Assembly (NCBI GenBank): GCA_937890525.1
Contig: CALADI010000012.1
Span: 124,001-188,000 of the forward strand
Origin: an uncultured Clostridia bacterium
GTDB taxonomy: Bacteria > Bacillota > Clostridia > Oscillospirales > Oscillospiraceae
Length of the DNA: 64,000 bases
Reading direction: 5' to 3'
In this document: positions 41,630-51,108 of the stretch, piece by piece
Position numbering within the stretch: the first letter of the stretch is position 1
Layout of the letters: each line of letters opens with the position of its first letter
The notes under the pieces: generated by a model
Told to the model about the DNA's origin: nothing
The model's input: the letters and a program-made list of their open reading frames with translations, nothing else
Database searches by the model: none
Translations under genes and position numbers: made by a program

Positions 41630-41980
41630 ATGAAGCACAGGAAATATGATTGGCTCATCGTCCTTGCCGTGATGGCGGTGGTGGGCATCCTGCTGTTCAC
41701 GCTGGGGCAGGGACAGGAAGCCAGGAATGACTATGTAGAGGGCACGGTGACGGAAAACACCGGCAGCTCCATCATGTTGCGGCTGGATCGAGCCTATGAC
41801 GAGGTGATCGACGAGGTGGGCGATACCATCGAGATCCGGCAGGATCAGGTGAATGACCGGTTCGACCTTGCAGACTACCCGGTGGGAGAGGGCATCCGTC
41901 TGCTGTATGTGGGGGTGGATCCGGCGGGCAAGACGCTGGAGCATATCCACTCCATCTATCGGCTGTCAGAATTGAATTAA
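41630..41980 (+). CDS. Small single-pass membrane protein, unknown function
   Basis: 116 residues: a basic N-terminus (MKHRKYD), one membrane helix (WLIVLAVMAVVGILLFTL) and a soluble domain of about 90 residues with mostly beta character (VEGTVTENTGSSIMLRLD, YVGVDPAG). I do not recognise a family. The topology suggests the domain is outside. AAAGGAGG lies 6 bases before ATG 41630. It has its own promoter and a terminator shared with the convergent cobalamin operon, so nothing in the context tells its role. Confidence 0.75.
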   Translation: MKHRKYDWLIVLAVMAVVGILLFTLGQGQEARNDYVEGTVTENTGSSIMLRLDRAYDEVIDEVGDTIEIRQDQVNDRFDLADYPVGEGIRLLYVGVDPAGKTLEHIHSIYRLSELN

Positions 41981-41983
41981 CGC

Positions 41984-42019
41984 AAAAAAGCAGCAGAGCA
42001 GAGCGCTCCGCTGCTTTTT
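41984..42019. terminator. Bidirectional terminator ending the cbi operon
   Basis: AAAAAGCAGC / GCTGCTTTTT stem with T-runs both ways, between the small membrane-protein gene and cbiP. Confidence 0.8.
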
Positions 42020-42025
42020 GATTGG

Positions 42026-43489
42026 TCACACCTGACGGTTCAGGATGCGGTAGACCAGATCCATGTCCAGCCCCGAGCGCACAGCCTGCGCCAAGGTGTC
42101 ATACTGGCGCTGCTTGTAGGCCTTCAGGTCGAAGCTGCCCAGCGCATCAAAATCGATGCCCTTTTTGCGGCAGACCGCCTGCAGGATGCAGTCGGTGATG
42201 CCGGGGGCGTCGAAGATGCCGTGGATGTAGCTGCCGTATACGCTGCCCCGGTGCTGCACCGGCGGCAGGGGGACAGAGCTTTCGCCCATATGGATCTCAT
42301 AGCCGGTGTAGTCCATCCCGTTCAGCCCGGACAGCATTCCGCCGACCCCGGAGAAAGTGCCGTCTGTTTGGCGCTGGACTTTCTGACCACGGAAGGTGGT
42401 GTCCATATCCAGCAGAGCCATTCCGGCGATGCTGTCTACCTCGGCGGACTCCACCCCGTCGGGGTCGGAGACGGAATTGCCCAGCATTTGATACCCGCCG
42501 CAGATGCCGAAAACCAGCTTTCCTGCGTCTGCCGCCTTGAGGATCGCCGCTTCCAGACCGCTCTGGCGCAGCCACATTAGGTCGGCGATGGTGCTCTTGG
42601 TGCCGGGCAGCAGGATGATATCCGGGTCTTGCAGATCCCGAACCCTGCCCACATAGCGCACCGACACATTGGCGTAGCGCTCAAAGGGGCTGAAATCCGT
42701 ATAATTGGAGATCCGGGGCAGGCGGATCACGGCGATGTCCAGCAGTTTGCGCTGGCGGTCACCCTCCACTCGGGTGGACAGGCTGTCCTCCTCGTCGATA
42801 TCCACATAGACATAGGGCACCACCCCCGCCACGGGAACGCCGCACAGATCCTCCAGCGTGGTCAGCCCCGGGGCTAAGATGGCGGGATCTCCCCGGAACT
42901 TGTTGATGATCGTCGCCTTGACCAGCGCCTTTTCCTCCGGCTCCAGCAGGGCAACGGTGCCGTACAGCTGGGCGAATACGCCGCCCCGGTCAATATCGCC
43001 CACCAGAATCACTGGGGCATCGATGCGCCGGGCCAGCCCCATGTTCACCAGATCCTCTTTGCGCAGGTTGATCTCCGCCGGGGAGCCTGCACCCTCGATG
43101 ACGATGATGTCGTTTTCCTCCGCCAGAGAGTGGTAGGCATCCATAACTTGAGGGAGAAATTCCAGCTTTCTGCGGCTGTACTCCATGGCGTTCATGTTGC
43201 CCACGGGTCTGCCGTTTACGATGACCTGGCTGCCCACATCGGTGGTGGGCTTGAGCAGGATGGGGTTCATGCGGACATCGGGGGGGATGCCGGCGGCTTC
43301 CGCCTGCACCACCTGCGCCCGTCCCATCTCTGCGCCGGTGTCGGTGATATAGGAATTCAGCGCCATGTTCTGGCTCTTGAAGGGGGCGACCCGATAGCCG
43401 TCCTGCCGGAAGATCCGGCAAAGCGCCGCACACAGCAGGCTCTTGCCTGCGTTGGACATGGTGCCTTGGATCATAATGGGTTTTGCCAT
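42026..43489 (-). CDS. cbiP: Cobyric acid synthase
   Basis: 487-residue glutamine-dependent amidotransferase (CbiP/CobQ) that amidates four side chains of adenosylcobyrinic a,c-diamide. The N-terminal ATPase domain has IQGTMSNAGKS and VAPFKSQNMALNSYIT; the C-terminal class I glutaminase-like domain has the nucleophile Cys in GKLVFGICGGYQMLG and the His in YIHGIFD. Its ATG lies 19 bases inside the end of cobD. Last gene of the riboswitch-controlled operon. Confidence 0.96.
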   Translation of the reverse strand: MAKPIMIQGTMSNAGKSLLCAALCRIFRQDGYRVAPFKSQNMALNSYITDTGAEMGRAQVVQAEAAGIPPDVRMNPILLKPTTDVGSQVIVNGRPVGNMNAMEYSRRKLEFLPQVMDAYHSLAEENDIIVIEGAGSPAEINLRKEDLVNMGLARRIDAPVILVGDIDRGGVFAQLYGTVALLEPEEKALVKATIINKFRGDPAILAPGLTTLEDLCGVPVAGVVPYVYVDIDEEDSLSTRVEGDRQRKLLDIAVIRLPRISNYTDFSPFERYANVSVRYVGRVRDLQDPDIILLPGTKSTIADLMWLRQSGLEAAILKAADAGKLVFGICGGYQMLGNSVSDPDGVESAEVDSIAGMALLDMDTTFRGQKVQRQTDGTFSGVGGMLSGLNGMDYTGYEIHMGESSVPLPPVQHRGSVYGSYIHGIFDAPGITDCILQAVCRKKGIDFDALGSFDLKAYKQRQYDTLAQAVRSGLDMDLVYRILNRQV

Positions 43490-44535
43490 GTGATGACCTC
43501 CTCTTTTATGGTGCGGATCAAAATCTCATTCTCGTCATGGAGCCGTACGGCGATGCGGTACCATCCCTCCCCCAGACCATGGTAGTTGTTGCAATCCCGG
43601 ATGGCGATGCCCCGGCGGCGAAGCCGCTGGGTAAGCCCCGGCTGTCCACGAAACAGCAGAAAATTCGTCCGGGAAGGGATGACCGAAAAGCCCAGATGGG
43701 TCAATGTCTCAAAGAGCCATTGCCGCTCTTGGGCTATGGTTTTTCGTGTTTTTTCCAAGAATTCTGTTTCCCGCAATGCGGCGATCCCGGCATTCTGCGC
43801 CACGGTGGACACATTCCACGGCTGGGAAGCAGCGGACATCCCCTTCAGCAGCGCCCGGTCGGCGCTCATGCAGTAGCCCAGCCGAAGTCCCGCCATACCG
43901 TAGCTTTTGGTGAAGGCCTTCAAGATCAGCAGGTTGGGAAAATCTGCCAGATATTTTTTCAGACTGCTCCCGCCGTCGCAGAGATCCAGAAAGCACTCGT
44001 CGGCAAAAACGCGGATCTGCCGCTGCTGGCACAGGGTCAGGATCCGGATCGCAAGATCCGGATCGATGCACCTGCCGGTGGGGTTGTTGGGGCTGCACAG
44101 GAACAGGACTTGGGCGTCGGTGGTGCCGAGAACATCAAGCAGACCTTCGTCTACATCAAAATTGCAGGCGGCATCTAAGGAATAGCGCATCATCCGGCAG
44201 CCGGACTGCTCCATGCCCAGAGCATACTCCGAAAAGGTGGGGGCAAGTTCCAGACCAAGCCGGGGCTTCACCGCCTGCGCATAGGCGTAGATCAGATCGG
44301 CGGCGCCGTTGCCGCAGAGAATGTACGCTTGATCGACCCCCTCAAACGCTGCGATGGCCTGCACCAACTCCCGGCAGTAGGGGTCGGGGTAACGATGGAG
44401 CTGCGGCAGGCTCTCCCGGATGGCATCCAGTACCCCTTGGGGGGTGCCGTAGGGGTTGGTGTTGGCGGAAAAATCAAGAAGGAGTTCTTGACTGTACACA
44501 TCCCCGCCGTGGGGATTTTTGGTGTCGTACAGCAT
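43471..44535 (-). CDS. cobD: L-threonine-O-3-phosphate decarboxylase
   Basis: 354-residue PLP enzyme giving (R)-1-aminopropan-2-ol phosphate, the linker added by CbiB. Family motifs: DFSANTNPYGTP, HRYPDPYCRELV, LCGNGAADLIY, CSPNNPTGR, FADECFLDL, and PLP lysine in KAFTKSYGMAGLRLGY. The start ATG shares one base with the cbiB stop (TGATG), so upstream in-frame codons inside cbiB are rejected. Histidinol-phosphate aminotransferases are similar, but the context decides for CobD. Confidence 0.92.
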   Translation of the reverse strand: MLYDTKNPHGGDVYSQELLLDFSANTNPYGTPQGVLDAIRESLPQLHRYPDPYCRELVQAIAAFEGVDQAYILCGNGAADLIYAYAQAVKPRLGLELAPTFSEYALGMEQSGCRMMRYSLDAACNFDVDEGLLDVLGTTDAQVLFLCSPNNPTGRCIDPDLAIRILTLCQQRQIRVFADECFLDLCDGGSSLKKYLADFPNLLILKAFTKSYGMAGLRLGYCMSADRALLKGMSAASQPWNVSTVAQNAGIAALRETEFLEKTRKTIAQERQWLFETLTHLGFSVIPSRTNFLLFRGQPGLTQRLRRRGIAIRDCNNYHGLGEGWYRIAVRLHDENEILIRTIKEEVITWQNPL

Positions 44536-45503
44536 CACACCACCCCCATCAGCGCCAGCTTCACCGCCGAGAATACCAGCAGGGACAATACGGCGGTGGC
44601 ATACAGCACACAGCAGGTGCGGGGAATGTCCTCCGGCTCGATGGGGCGCAGGGGATCGCCAATGTAGGGCTTCTTGTGCAGAACACCGTGGTAGACGGCG
44701 TCCCCGGCTAGCTGTACCCCCAGCAATCCGGCACAGACGGATTCGGTCTGGGCGGAATTGGGGCTGGCGTGGTTGAACCGATCCCGGCGGAAGATCTTCC
44801 ACCCGTTTTTCACATCCAGCTTCAGGATCCACCCGCTGACCAGCATCAGCAATGCACACAGCCGGGCGGGGATGAAGTTGAACATATCGTCCATCTTGGC
44901 GGGGATCAGCCCTACATTTTTGTAGGGCATTTCGATGTATCCCAGCATGGAATCCATGGTATTCACCGCTTTGTAGAGAAAGCCCAGGGGCGCACCTCCC
45001 AGCGCAAGGTAGAACAGGGGGGCGATCACCCCGTCGGAGGTGTTTTCTGCCACAGTCTCCACGGCGGCACGGGTGACTCCGTCCGCGTCCAGAAACTGGG
45101 TGTCCCGCCCCACAATCATGGACACGGCGGTGCGTGCCCCGGGCAGATCCTGTCGGGAGAGAGCATAGTAGACCTTCATGGTTTCGTCATTCAGGGACTT
45201 GACCGCAAGGATCTGCCAGCACATGATGGCTTCCACCGCCGTGCGAAGCCATGGGCTGATGCTGTGACAGGCATACAGCAGACCAAAGGGAAGGGCGGTG
45301 GAGATGGCGGCGGTGAACAGCCACACCAGCGCTCCTGCGATGCGCTCGCCGTTGGTGGTTTTGGGAAGCAAACGGCGGAACAGCCGCTCCAGAAGGGAGA
45401 TCAGCTTGCCGATGAACACCACGGGGTGGGGAATGGTGTGGGGATCGCCAAAGATCAGATCCAGACAGAAGCCCAGCCCCAGCGCAAAGAAAGACCAGAT
45501 CAT
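44535..45503 (-). CDS. cbiB: Adenosylcobinamide-phosphate synthase
   Basis: 322-residue integral membrane enzyme joining aminopropanol phosphate to adenosylcobyric acid. Hallmarks: LDLIFGDPHTIPHPVVFIGK at the N-terminus (GDP..HP..), SMIVGRDTQFLD, ETVAENTSDGVIAPLFY, and KAVNTMDSMLGY. Several hydrophobic segments are spread along it. The start overlaps the previous stop (ATGA) and its stop overlaps the cobD start, placing it with its substrate-making partner. Confidence 0.95.
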   Translation of the reverse strand: MIWSFFALGLGFCLDLIFGDPHTIPHPVVFIGKLISLLERLFRRLLPKTTNGERIAGALVWLFTAAISTALPFGLLYACHSISPWLRTAVEAIMCWQILAVKSLNDETMKVYYALSRQDLPGARTAVSMIVGRDTQFLDADGVTRAAVETVAENTSDGVIAPLFYLALGGAPLGFLYKAVNTMDSMLGYIEMPYKNVGLIPAKMDDMFNFIPARLCALLMLVSGWILKLDVKNGWKIFRRDRFNHASPNSAQTESVCAGLLGVQLAGDAVYHGVLHKKPYIGDPLRPIEPEDIPRTCCVLYATAVLSLLVFSAVKLALMGVV

Positions 45504-47485
45504 GCGTCCCCACCTCCTGCGTGCATGGTGAAGATATAGATGGGATTCTGCCCGGTCATCAGATGGAAGTGCCCGGCTTTGCGGTCCCGTGCCACGGTGA
45601 GGCTGACCACCTCCGTCTCGGTGAAGGGGAAGTCCGTCAGACAGCTTGTAAGCTCTGCCACGGATTCCAGAGAGATGGCGGTGGCCACGATCCGCACATG
45701 GGGATTCTTTTCCAGCAGAAGGGCGAGGATCTGCCGCATGTTCCCGCTGCTGCCCCCGATGAAGGCGTGGGTGGGCGCAGGCAGGTCTGCACAGGCTTGG
45801 GGGGCAGTTCCGGGGACGATGGTCATGTGGGAAAGCCCGAAGCTGCGGCGGTTTTCTTCCAGAAGCTCCAGCGCAGCCGGGTTTTTCTCAATGGCGTAGA
45901 CCTGCCCGGCGGTGGCTTGCAGCCCCATTTCCACGGATACCGACCCGGTGCCTGCGCCGATGTCCCAGCATACGCTGTGGGCGGTGAGCCCCAGCTTGGA
46001 CAGGCATACCGACCGCACTTCGCTCTTGGTCATGGGAACCACTTCCTTGCCGCCGCTGCGGACAAAGGCGCTGTCCGGCAAACCGTTGGGCAAGGCGGCG
46101 CCAGGGCGGGGATTTTCAATGAGGACGGCGCTGAGGGCGGAGAAATTCCGGGATGCCAGATCCCGGGCGGACCCGCTGACGATGGATTCCTCCGGGTAGC
46201 TCAGTTCCTGCCCCACATGGACGGTGACATCCCCAAGATCGGCTTCGGTGAGGGTGCGGCACAGGTCGGCTGCGCCGTTTTCACCCCCGACCAGAGCAAA
46301 AACGAGCCGGTGGCGGCGCACCTGAGGGGCAATGCAAGCGGTGCGCCCGTGGAGACTCACGGGGCAGACCTGCTCGTAGGAGATCCCCAGACGGCTGCAC
46401 AGATAGACCATGGAGCTGATGCCGGGGATGACGGTCACATGGCAGCCGTCCAACAGGGGCAGCAGTTTCTTTGTTCCGCTGTAAAAGCCCACATCCCCGG
46501 ACATGACCACGGCGATGCGGCGAAACTGGGGATTTTCACGGATGATCCGGCTGATTTGCTGGGGCGAGATGGCGTCGAATGCTGTCTGATGAGGTGCTGC
46601 CGCAGATTGGATCATCCGTTTTGCGCCGATGATGCAGTCTGCCTGCTCCAAGGCGGAAAGTGCCTGATGGGTCATCATGGATCTAACCCCTGGACCGATG
46701 CCTACGATAAAGACATCCTGAGTCGGCTGCCATCCGAACCGGCGGCACAGCAGGGCAGTGGTCTGGCAGAGGGTAAGCCCATCGTACTGGGGCGGTCTGC
46801 CGATAACCACCAGCTTGCAGCCGGACGCTTGGGCGGCGGCGATCTTATCGTCCATGCCCCCGGCGTGCCCGGATTCCTTGGTGACCATGTATTCGGCGTG
46901 GATGGAGCGCAGGGTGGCGAGGTTCATCTCCTTGCTGAAGGGACCCTGCATGGCGATGATATGGCTGGGGGGCAGCCCTGCGCCGACGCACAGCGCCAAG
47001 GACTCCGCCATGGGCAGGACCCTTGCGTAGACCCGGGCGGCGAAGTCCCGGATGGGACGGTAGGCGGCCAGTTCTTTGCTGCCGGTGGTCAGCAGAATGG
47101 TTCCTTCGGTCTTGTTCAGATAGTCCACCGCGGCGGGGATATCCGGCACAAAAACCGCATCCTGCGGCAGATGGGATTGCTCCCGCAGCAGCCGCAGATA
47201 CTCGGTCCCGGTGCTGCGGCAGCTTTCGCATATGTTCTGGGTGACCACGCTGGCGTAGGGATGGGTGGCATCGATGACCAGATCGAACTGCTCCCGGGCA
47301 AGCAATTCTGCCATCTCCGTCTGGTTCATCCGCCGGGCAAAAACAGTCAGATTCTCCCGGGGCTCCAGAAGGGTCTGCCCGTATTCCGTGGCAACACAGG
47401 CGGTGATATCTGCCCGCTGGGTGCAGAGAAATTCGATCAGTTCCCGCCCCTCGGTGGTTCCGGCAAATACGCAGATCTTACACAT
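45500..47485 (-). CDS. CbiJ-CbiE-CbiT triple-fusion corrin enzyme
   Basis: 661 residues with three domains. About 1-255 is CbiJ, cobalt-precorrin-6A reductase (KICVFAGTTEGREL, IDATHPYAS, GPFSKEMN, VTKESGHAGG). About 257-455 is CbiE, C5-methyltransferase (VFIVGIGPG, VMSGDVGFYSG, VIPGISSM). About 465-661 is CbiT, C15-methyltransferase/decarboxylase (PMTKSEVRSV, SAM site CWDIGAGTGSVSVEM, FIGGSSGNM). CbiE-CbiT fusions (CobL) are common; adding CbiJ in front is rarer. ATG 47485 lies within the last codons of cbiH. The fusion puts three consecutive ring-modifying steps on one chain. Confidence 0.93.
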   Translation of the reverse strand: MCKICVFAGTTEGRELIEFLCTQRADITACVATEYGQTLLEPRENLTVFARRMNQTEMAELLAREQFDLVIDATHPYASVVTQNICESCRSTGTEYLRLLREQSHLPQDAVFVPDIPAAVDYLNKTEGTILLTTGSKELAAYRPIRDFAARVYARVLPMAESLALCVGAGLPPSHIIAMQGPFSKEMNLATLRSIHAEYMVTKESGHAGGMDDKIAAAQASGCKLVVIGRPPQYDGLTLCQTTALLCRRFGWQPTQDVFIVGIGPGVRSMMTHQALSALEQADCIIGAKRMIQSAAAPHQTAFDAISPQQISRIIRENPQFRRIAVVMSGDVGFYSGTKKLLPLLDGCHVTVIPGISSMVYLCSRLGISYEQVCPVSLHGRTACIAPQVRRHRLVFALVGGENGAADLCRTLTEADLGDVTVHVGQELSYPEESIVSGSARDLASRNFSALSAVLIENPRPGAALPNGLPDSAFVRSGGKEVVPMTKSEVRSVCLSKLGLTAHSVCWDIGAGTGSVSVEMGLQATAGQVYAIEKNPAALELLEENRRSFGLSHMTIVPGTAPQACADLPAPTHAFIGGSSGNMRQILALLLEKNPHVRIVATAISLESVAELTSCLTDFPFTETEVVSLTVARDRKAGHFHLMTGQNPIYIFTMHAGGGDA

Positions 47486-48209
47486 CCCGGTATCCTCTGG
47501 GTGTGACCAGATTCCCTCCGATGACCCGGGTGTGGGCATTGCCAATGAACACGGTGCAGAACATATCCACATCCGCATCCCGAAGCTGCCCTAATGTCAG
47601 CGTCCGGCGGCTTTCGCCGGGTCTTCCGATGTTGCGGGTGATGCCGCAGGGGCGCTCCGGGGGAAGGATGTTCAACAGGATATCACAGGCACGGCGCAGA
47701 TGGTCGGGGCGTCCGTGGCTGGCAGGGTTATACAGAACGATGGACAGATCGGCGCTTGCGGCGTGCTCCAGCCGGGATCGGATGGCTTCCCAGTCGGTGA
47801 GCCGGTCGCTGAGACTGATGACGGCAAAATCATGGGTCAGAGGTGCGCCCAGCAGGGCGCCGCCGCTGCAAGCCGCAGTCAGCCCGGGGATCACCTCGAT
47901 CTCGGGCTGGGCGCTTTCTCCCCGCAGCTCGTAGATCAGCGCCGCCATGCCGTAAATGCCGCTGTCGCCGGAGCAGACCATGGCAACGGTCTTGCCGCCG
48001 GCGGCTGCATCCAGCGCCATCTGGCACCGCTGTGCCTCCTTGGTCATGGGGGTGGTGATGTATTCCTTGTCGGGGTAGCGGTCTTTGACCAGATCCACAT
48101 ATACATGGTATCCCACAATGGTGTCGCAGGCGGCCAAGGCCCGGTCTGCTCCCACCGTCATATTCTCATAATTTCCCGGGCCGATGCCCACAACGATCAA
48201 TTTACCCAA
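47478..48209 (-). CDS. cbiH: Cobalt-factor III / precorrin-3B C17-methyltransferase
   Basis: 243-residue SAM-dependent tetrapyrrole methylase of the CbiH/CobJ type, doing ring contraction with C17 methylation. Motifs: VVGIGPGNYENMT, GYHVYVDLV, VCSGDSGIYGMA, VIPGLTAACSGGALLG, and NPASHGRPDHL. The start codon is TTG at 48209, overlapping the end of cbiG by 8 bases with no strong ribosome site, so coupled translation is expected. Confidence 0.94.
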   Translation of the reverse strand: MGKLIVVGIGPGNYENMTVGADRALAACDTIVGYHVYVDLVKDRYPDKEYITTPMTKEAQRCQMALDAAAGGKTVAMVCSGDSGIYGMAALIYELRGESAQPEIEVIPGLTAACSGGALLGAPLTHDFAVISLSDRLTDWEAIRSRLEHAASADLSIVLYNPASHGRPDHLRRACDILLNILPPERPCGITRNIGRPGESRRTLTLGQLRDADVDMFCTVFIGNAHTRVIGGNLVTPRGYRDV

Positions 48210-49218
48210 AGTGTACCTCCCAATGTTCGCATGCCAGAGCGACGGTGACGCCGTCGCTGGCGGTCTTTCTGACGATCAGGCGGTCTGCCCCCACACAGGC
48301 AGCACGCTCGCATACATTGTCCACGCCGGTGATCCCGGAAACGAATTCCGATGGGGTGAAATCACCGGGGATTTGCTTCAACTGTTGTGCCGTGTAGAAA
48401 GAAAGGGGAAGCCCATACTCGGCACAGAATTCTGCCAGCCCCGGCTCGTCTGCCTTCAGGTCGATGGAAGCGGCGCACTTCACCGCACGCAGGTCGATGC
48501 CGGAGTTTTCCAGTACCCGGAGCACCGCCGTGCGGATCTGCTCGGCGGAAGTTCCCCGGCGGCAGCCGATGCCCAGATGAAGGATCCGGGGGATCAGCCG
48601 CAGGGTGTTGGCAAAAGGCTCGCATGTTCGGTAAGAGATGCAGAATCCCACCTGCCCGGCGGAACCGAGGGATACCCCCGGGGGCAGCGCCGTAGCAATG
48701 GGAAAATCCGACACCATGGGCACATCCCCTTCTAAGATGGCGGCGGATACCGACTTGGCTTGTTTCAGACTGCTGATGGCGCAGTTGTGTTCCGCTGCCC
48801 ATGCATCCACCGAGAAGCGGCGGTTGATGTCCGTGGCGGTGGTGATGACGGCGGTTGCGCCCAACGCCGTGGCGATGGTTCGAGCCAGAGCGTTGGCCCC
48901 GCCGATGTGCCCGGACAGGATGGGGATGACGAATTTGCCCAGCTCGTCCACCACGATCACCGCCGGGTCCTGATCCTTGCCCCGAAGATGGGGGGCGATG
49001 TGCCGCAGGGCGATGCCGCAGGAGCACACGAAGATCATGGCATCCGACCGGGCAAAAATAGAGCCGAAAAAGTCCTGCGATGGGGTAGGGATGGGGAGAA
49101 ACTCCCCGCCGGACAGCCGCTGCGCCGTATAAAGAATGGGGGCATCGTCCAAGACCCCGGCGATGCGCCGGGCGGTTTGACAGCCTTGGCGGCTGTAGGC
49201 GAAAATGGCGGTGCTCAC
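48202..49218 (-). CDS. cbiG: Cobalt-precorrin-5A hydrolase
   Basis: 338-residue CbiG, which opens the delta-lactone of cobalt-precorrin-5A and releases acetaldehyde; marker of the anaerobic route. Domains in order: N-terminal (IFAYSRQGCQTARRI), central (VVVDELGKFVIPILSGHIGGAN, ITTATDIN) and C-terminal (HLGIGCRRGTSAEQI, SIDLKADEPGLAEF). GTG at 49218 overlaps the cbiF stop (GTGA). An apparent upstream extension is in cbiF sequence and is rejected. Confidence 0.94.
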   Translation of the reverse strand: MSTAIFAYSRQGCQTARRIAGVLDDAPILYTAQRLSGGEFLPIPTPSQDFFGSIFARSDAMIFVCSCGIALRHIAPHLRGKDQDPAVIVVDELGKFVIPILSGHIGGANALARTIATALGATAVITTATDINRRFSVDAWAAEHNCAISSLKQAKSVSAAILEGDVPMVSDFPIATALPPGVSLGSAGQVGFCISYRTCEPFANTLRLIPRILHLGIGCRRGTSAEQIRTAVLRVLENSGIDLRAVKCAASIDLKADEPGLAEFCAEYGLPLSFYTAQQLKQIPGDFTPSEFVSGITGVDNVCERAACVGADRLIVRKTASDGVTVALACEHWEVHFG

Positions 49219-49970
49219 TGGGTCGCCTCCCGGAACTCCGTGGTGAAGCCGGGATGATACAGAAGTGAGCGCATATACTCGTCCCCAAGACAGCCGCCCA
49301 CCACGATGAGGGAGGTCTTGGTCAGACCATTTTGGGTGACGGTCTGGTGGAGCGTCCCTACGGTGCAGCGGAAGATCCGCTCCTCGGGCCAAGTGGCCTT
49401 GTAGACCACGGCGGCGGGGGTGTCCTCCCGGTAGCCCCCAGCCAGAAGCTCCTGCTGAAGAAGCTGGGTCAGCGAGGTGCTGAGGAACAGCACCATGGTA
49501 GCGCCGTGGGCGGCAAGGGAACGGATGGACTCCCGCTCCGGCACCGGGGTGCGCCCGGGGGCACGGGTGATGATGACGGTCTGGCTCACATCCGGCAGGG
49601 TGTACTCTGCCCGCAATGCGGCGGCGGCACCGCAGAAGGCGCTGACGCCGGGGCACACATCATATGCAATCCCCAGTTCCTCCAATCGGTCGAACTGCTC
49701 CCGCACGGCGCCGTAAATACTGGAATCTCCGGTGTGCAGCCGTACGGTGGTAAGACCCTGTGCTTCCGCGTCCCGGATCACATCGATGACCTGCTCCAGC
49801 GTCATTTCGGCGCTGTTGTGGATGCGGCAGCCGGGGCGGGTCATCTCCAGAAGCTGGGGATTGACCAGAGAACCGGCATAGATCACCACATCGGCGTTTT
49901 CCAGAAGCCGGGCGCCCCGCAGGGTGATCAGATCCACAGCGCCGCTTCCGGCGCCAACAAAATGTACCAT
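49215..49970 (-). CDS. cbiF: Cobalt-precorrin-4 C11-methyltransferase
   Basis: 251-residue SAM-dependent methylase of the CbiF/CobM type. Motifs: HFVGAGSGAVDLITLRG, VIYAGSLVNPQLL, LHTGDSSIYGAV, CPGVSAFCGAAAAL and ITRAPGRTPVPERES, the last a CbiF signature. The ATG is one base after the cbiD stop. Acts just before CbiG. Confidence 0.95.
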   Translation of the reverse strand: MVHFVGAGSGAVDLITLRGARLLENADVVIYAGSLVNPQLLEMTRPGCRIHNSAEMTLEQVIDVIRDAEAQGLTTVRLHTGDSSIYGAVREQFDRLEELGIAYDVCPGVSAFCGAAAALRAEYTLPDVSQTVIITRAPGRTPVPERESIRSLAAHGATMVLFLSTSLTQLLQQELLAGGYREDTPAAVVYKATWPEERIFRCTVGTLHQTVTQNGLTKTSLIVVGGCLGDEYMRSLLYHPGFTTEFREATQ

Positions 49971-49971
49971 A

Positions 49972-51105
49972 TTATTTACCCTCCCGTATCATATCTAGTA
50001 GGAAATCGGCTTCCTGCGTCTGGGATAGAAGCCCGTATTCTTTGGAAAATAGGATGCCGCCGGTTTGCATGGCTTCTCCGCCCCGGTGGGCAAGATGGAA
50101 CTCGATGCGCCCCGTCAGGCGATCCATGGTCTGCCGGTACTGATCCGTTGCCTGCAAGAGCCGCAGGGCTTCGTCGCAGGCGGCACAGTCCAAGATCTGC
50201 CGGATCACCTCTGCCGGGACTCCGGCTGCGGCGGCATGGGCGGCAAGGATCTCCATGCGGCAGTCGCCGTATTTGGAGTGGGTGTTCATCATGCCCCCTG
50301 CCAGCTTCACCAGCTTGCCGATGTGCCCCACCAGCAGCGCACCGCGGAACCCCAGTTCCTTGCAGATATCCAGTCCATCCCCGATGAAATTGGACACCTG
50401 CACGCATTTGTTCACAGGGATACCCAAACCGTTGTGGATAAAATCAGAGCCATAGTTTCCCGGGGTCAGCAGCACATAGTCGTGCCCCTGCTCCCGGCGC
50501 TGGCGCAGTTCCACCCGGATGGTGTCCACCAGCGCCTTCTCGCTCATGGGCTCTACGATGCCGGTGGTGCCCAGAATGGAGATGCCGCCTTGGATGCCCA
50601 GCCGGGGGTTGAAGGTTTTTTGGGCCAGGCGCTCCCCATCCGGCGCCCAGATCACCACCGACAATCCACCGCGGTAATCGACGGCAGAGGTTACCTCCTC
50701 CACATTCTCCCGGATCATCTGTCGAGGCACGGAGTTGATGGCGGCATTGCCCACCGGCTGATCCAGCCCAGGTTTGGTGACTCTGCCGATGCCCAGCCCC
50801 CCATCGATGTGGATCCCGGGGTGGGGATCCGGTCGGACGGTGGCATAGATCAGCGTCCCTTTGGTGATGTCCGGGTCATCCCCGCCGTCTTTTTCGATGG
50901 CGCAGGAGGCTTCTTCCGGGGAAATGTGTATCTCACGCACCGCAAGTTCCAGGCGGATGCCCTTGGGGGTGGTCAGACCGATGGTTTCCAACGGTCTGCC
51001 GGTGAGCAGCATCCATGCGGCAGCCTTGGCTGCCGCTGCGGCGCAGGAGCCGGTGGTGTAGCCCAAGCGCAGGCGCTTGCCCTCTTTGGTCACATACTGT
51101 TCCAT
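49972..51105 (-). CDS. cbiD: Cobalt-precorrin-5B C1-methyltransferase
   Basis: 377-residue CbiD. Visible motifs: LRLGYTTGSCAAAAAKAA at the N-terminus, KDGGDDPDITKG, GIGRVTKPGL, the cofactor-binding ISILGTTGIVEPMSE, LTPGNYGSDF and GHIGKLVKLAGGMMNTHS. Unlike the other methylases it is not of the tetrapyrrole-methylase fold. It starts 3 bases after the cbiC stop. Confidence 0.96.
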   Translation of the reverse strand: MEQYVTKEGKRLRLGYTTGSCAAAAAKAAAWMLLTGRPLETIGLTTPKGIRLELAVREIHISPEEASCAIEKDGGDDPDITKGTLIYATVRPDPHPGIHIDGGLGIGRVTKPGLDQPVGNAAINSVPRQMIRENVEEVTSAVDYRGGLSVVIWAPDGERLAQKTFNPRLGIQGGISILGTTGIVEPMSEKALVDTIRVELRQRREQGHDYVLLTPGNYGSDFIHNGLGIPVNKCVQVSNFIGDGLDICKELGFRGALLVGHIGKLVKLAGGMMNTHSKYGDCRMEILAAHAAAAGVPAEVIRQILDCAACDEALRLLQATDQYRQTMDRLTGRIEFHLAHRGGEAMQTGGILFSKEYGLLSQTQEADFLLDMIREGK

Positions 51106-51108
51106 GGC

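Noticed and set aside
45521..47506. 661-codon plus-strand frame opposite the CbiJET fusion
   Set aside because: Shadow frame of glycine/histidine-rich composition with no domain signature.
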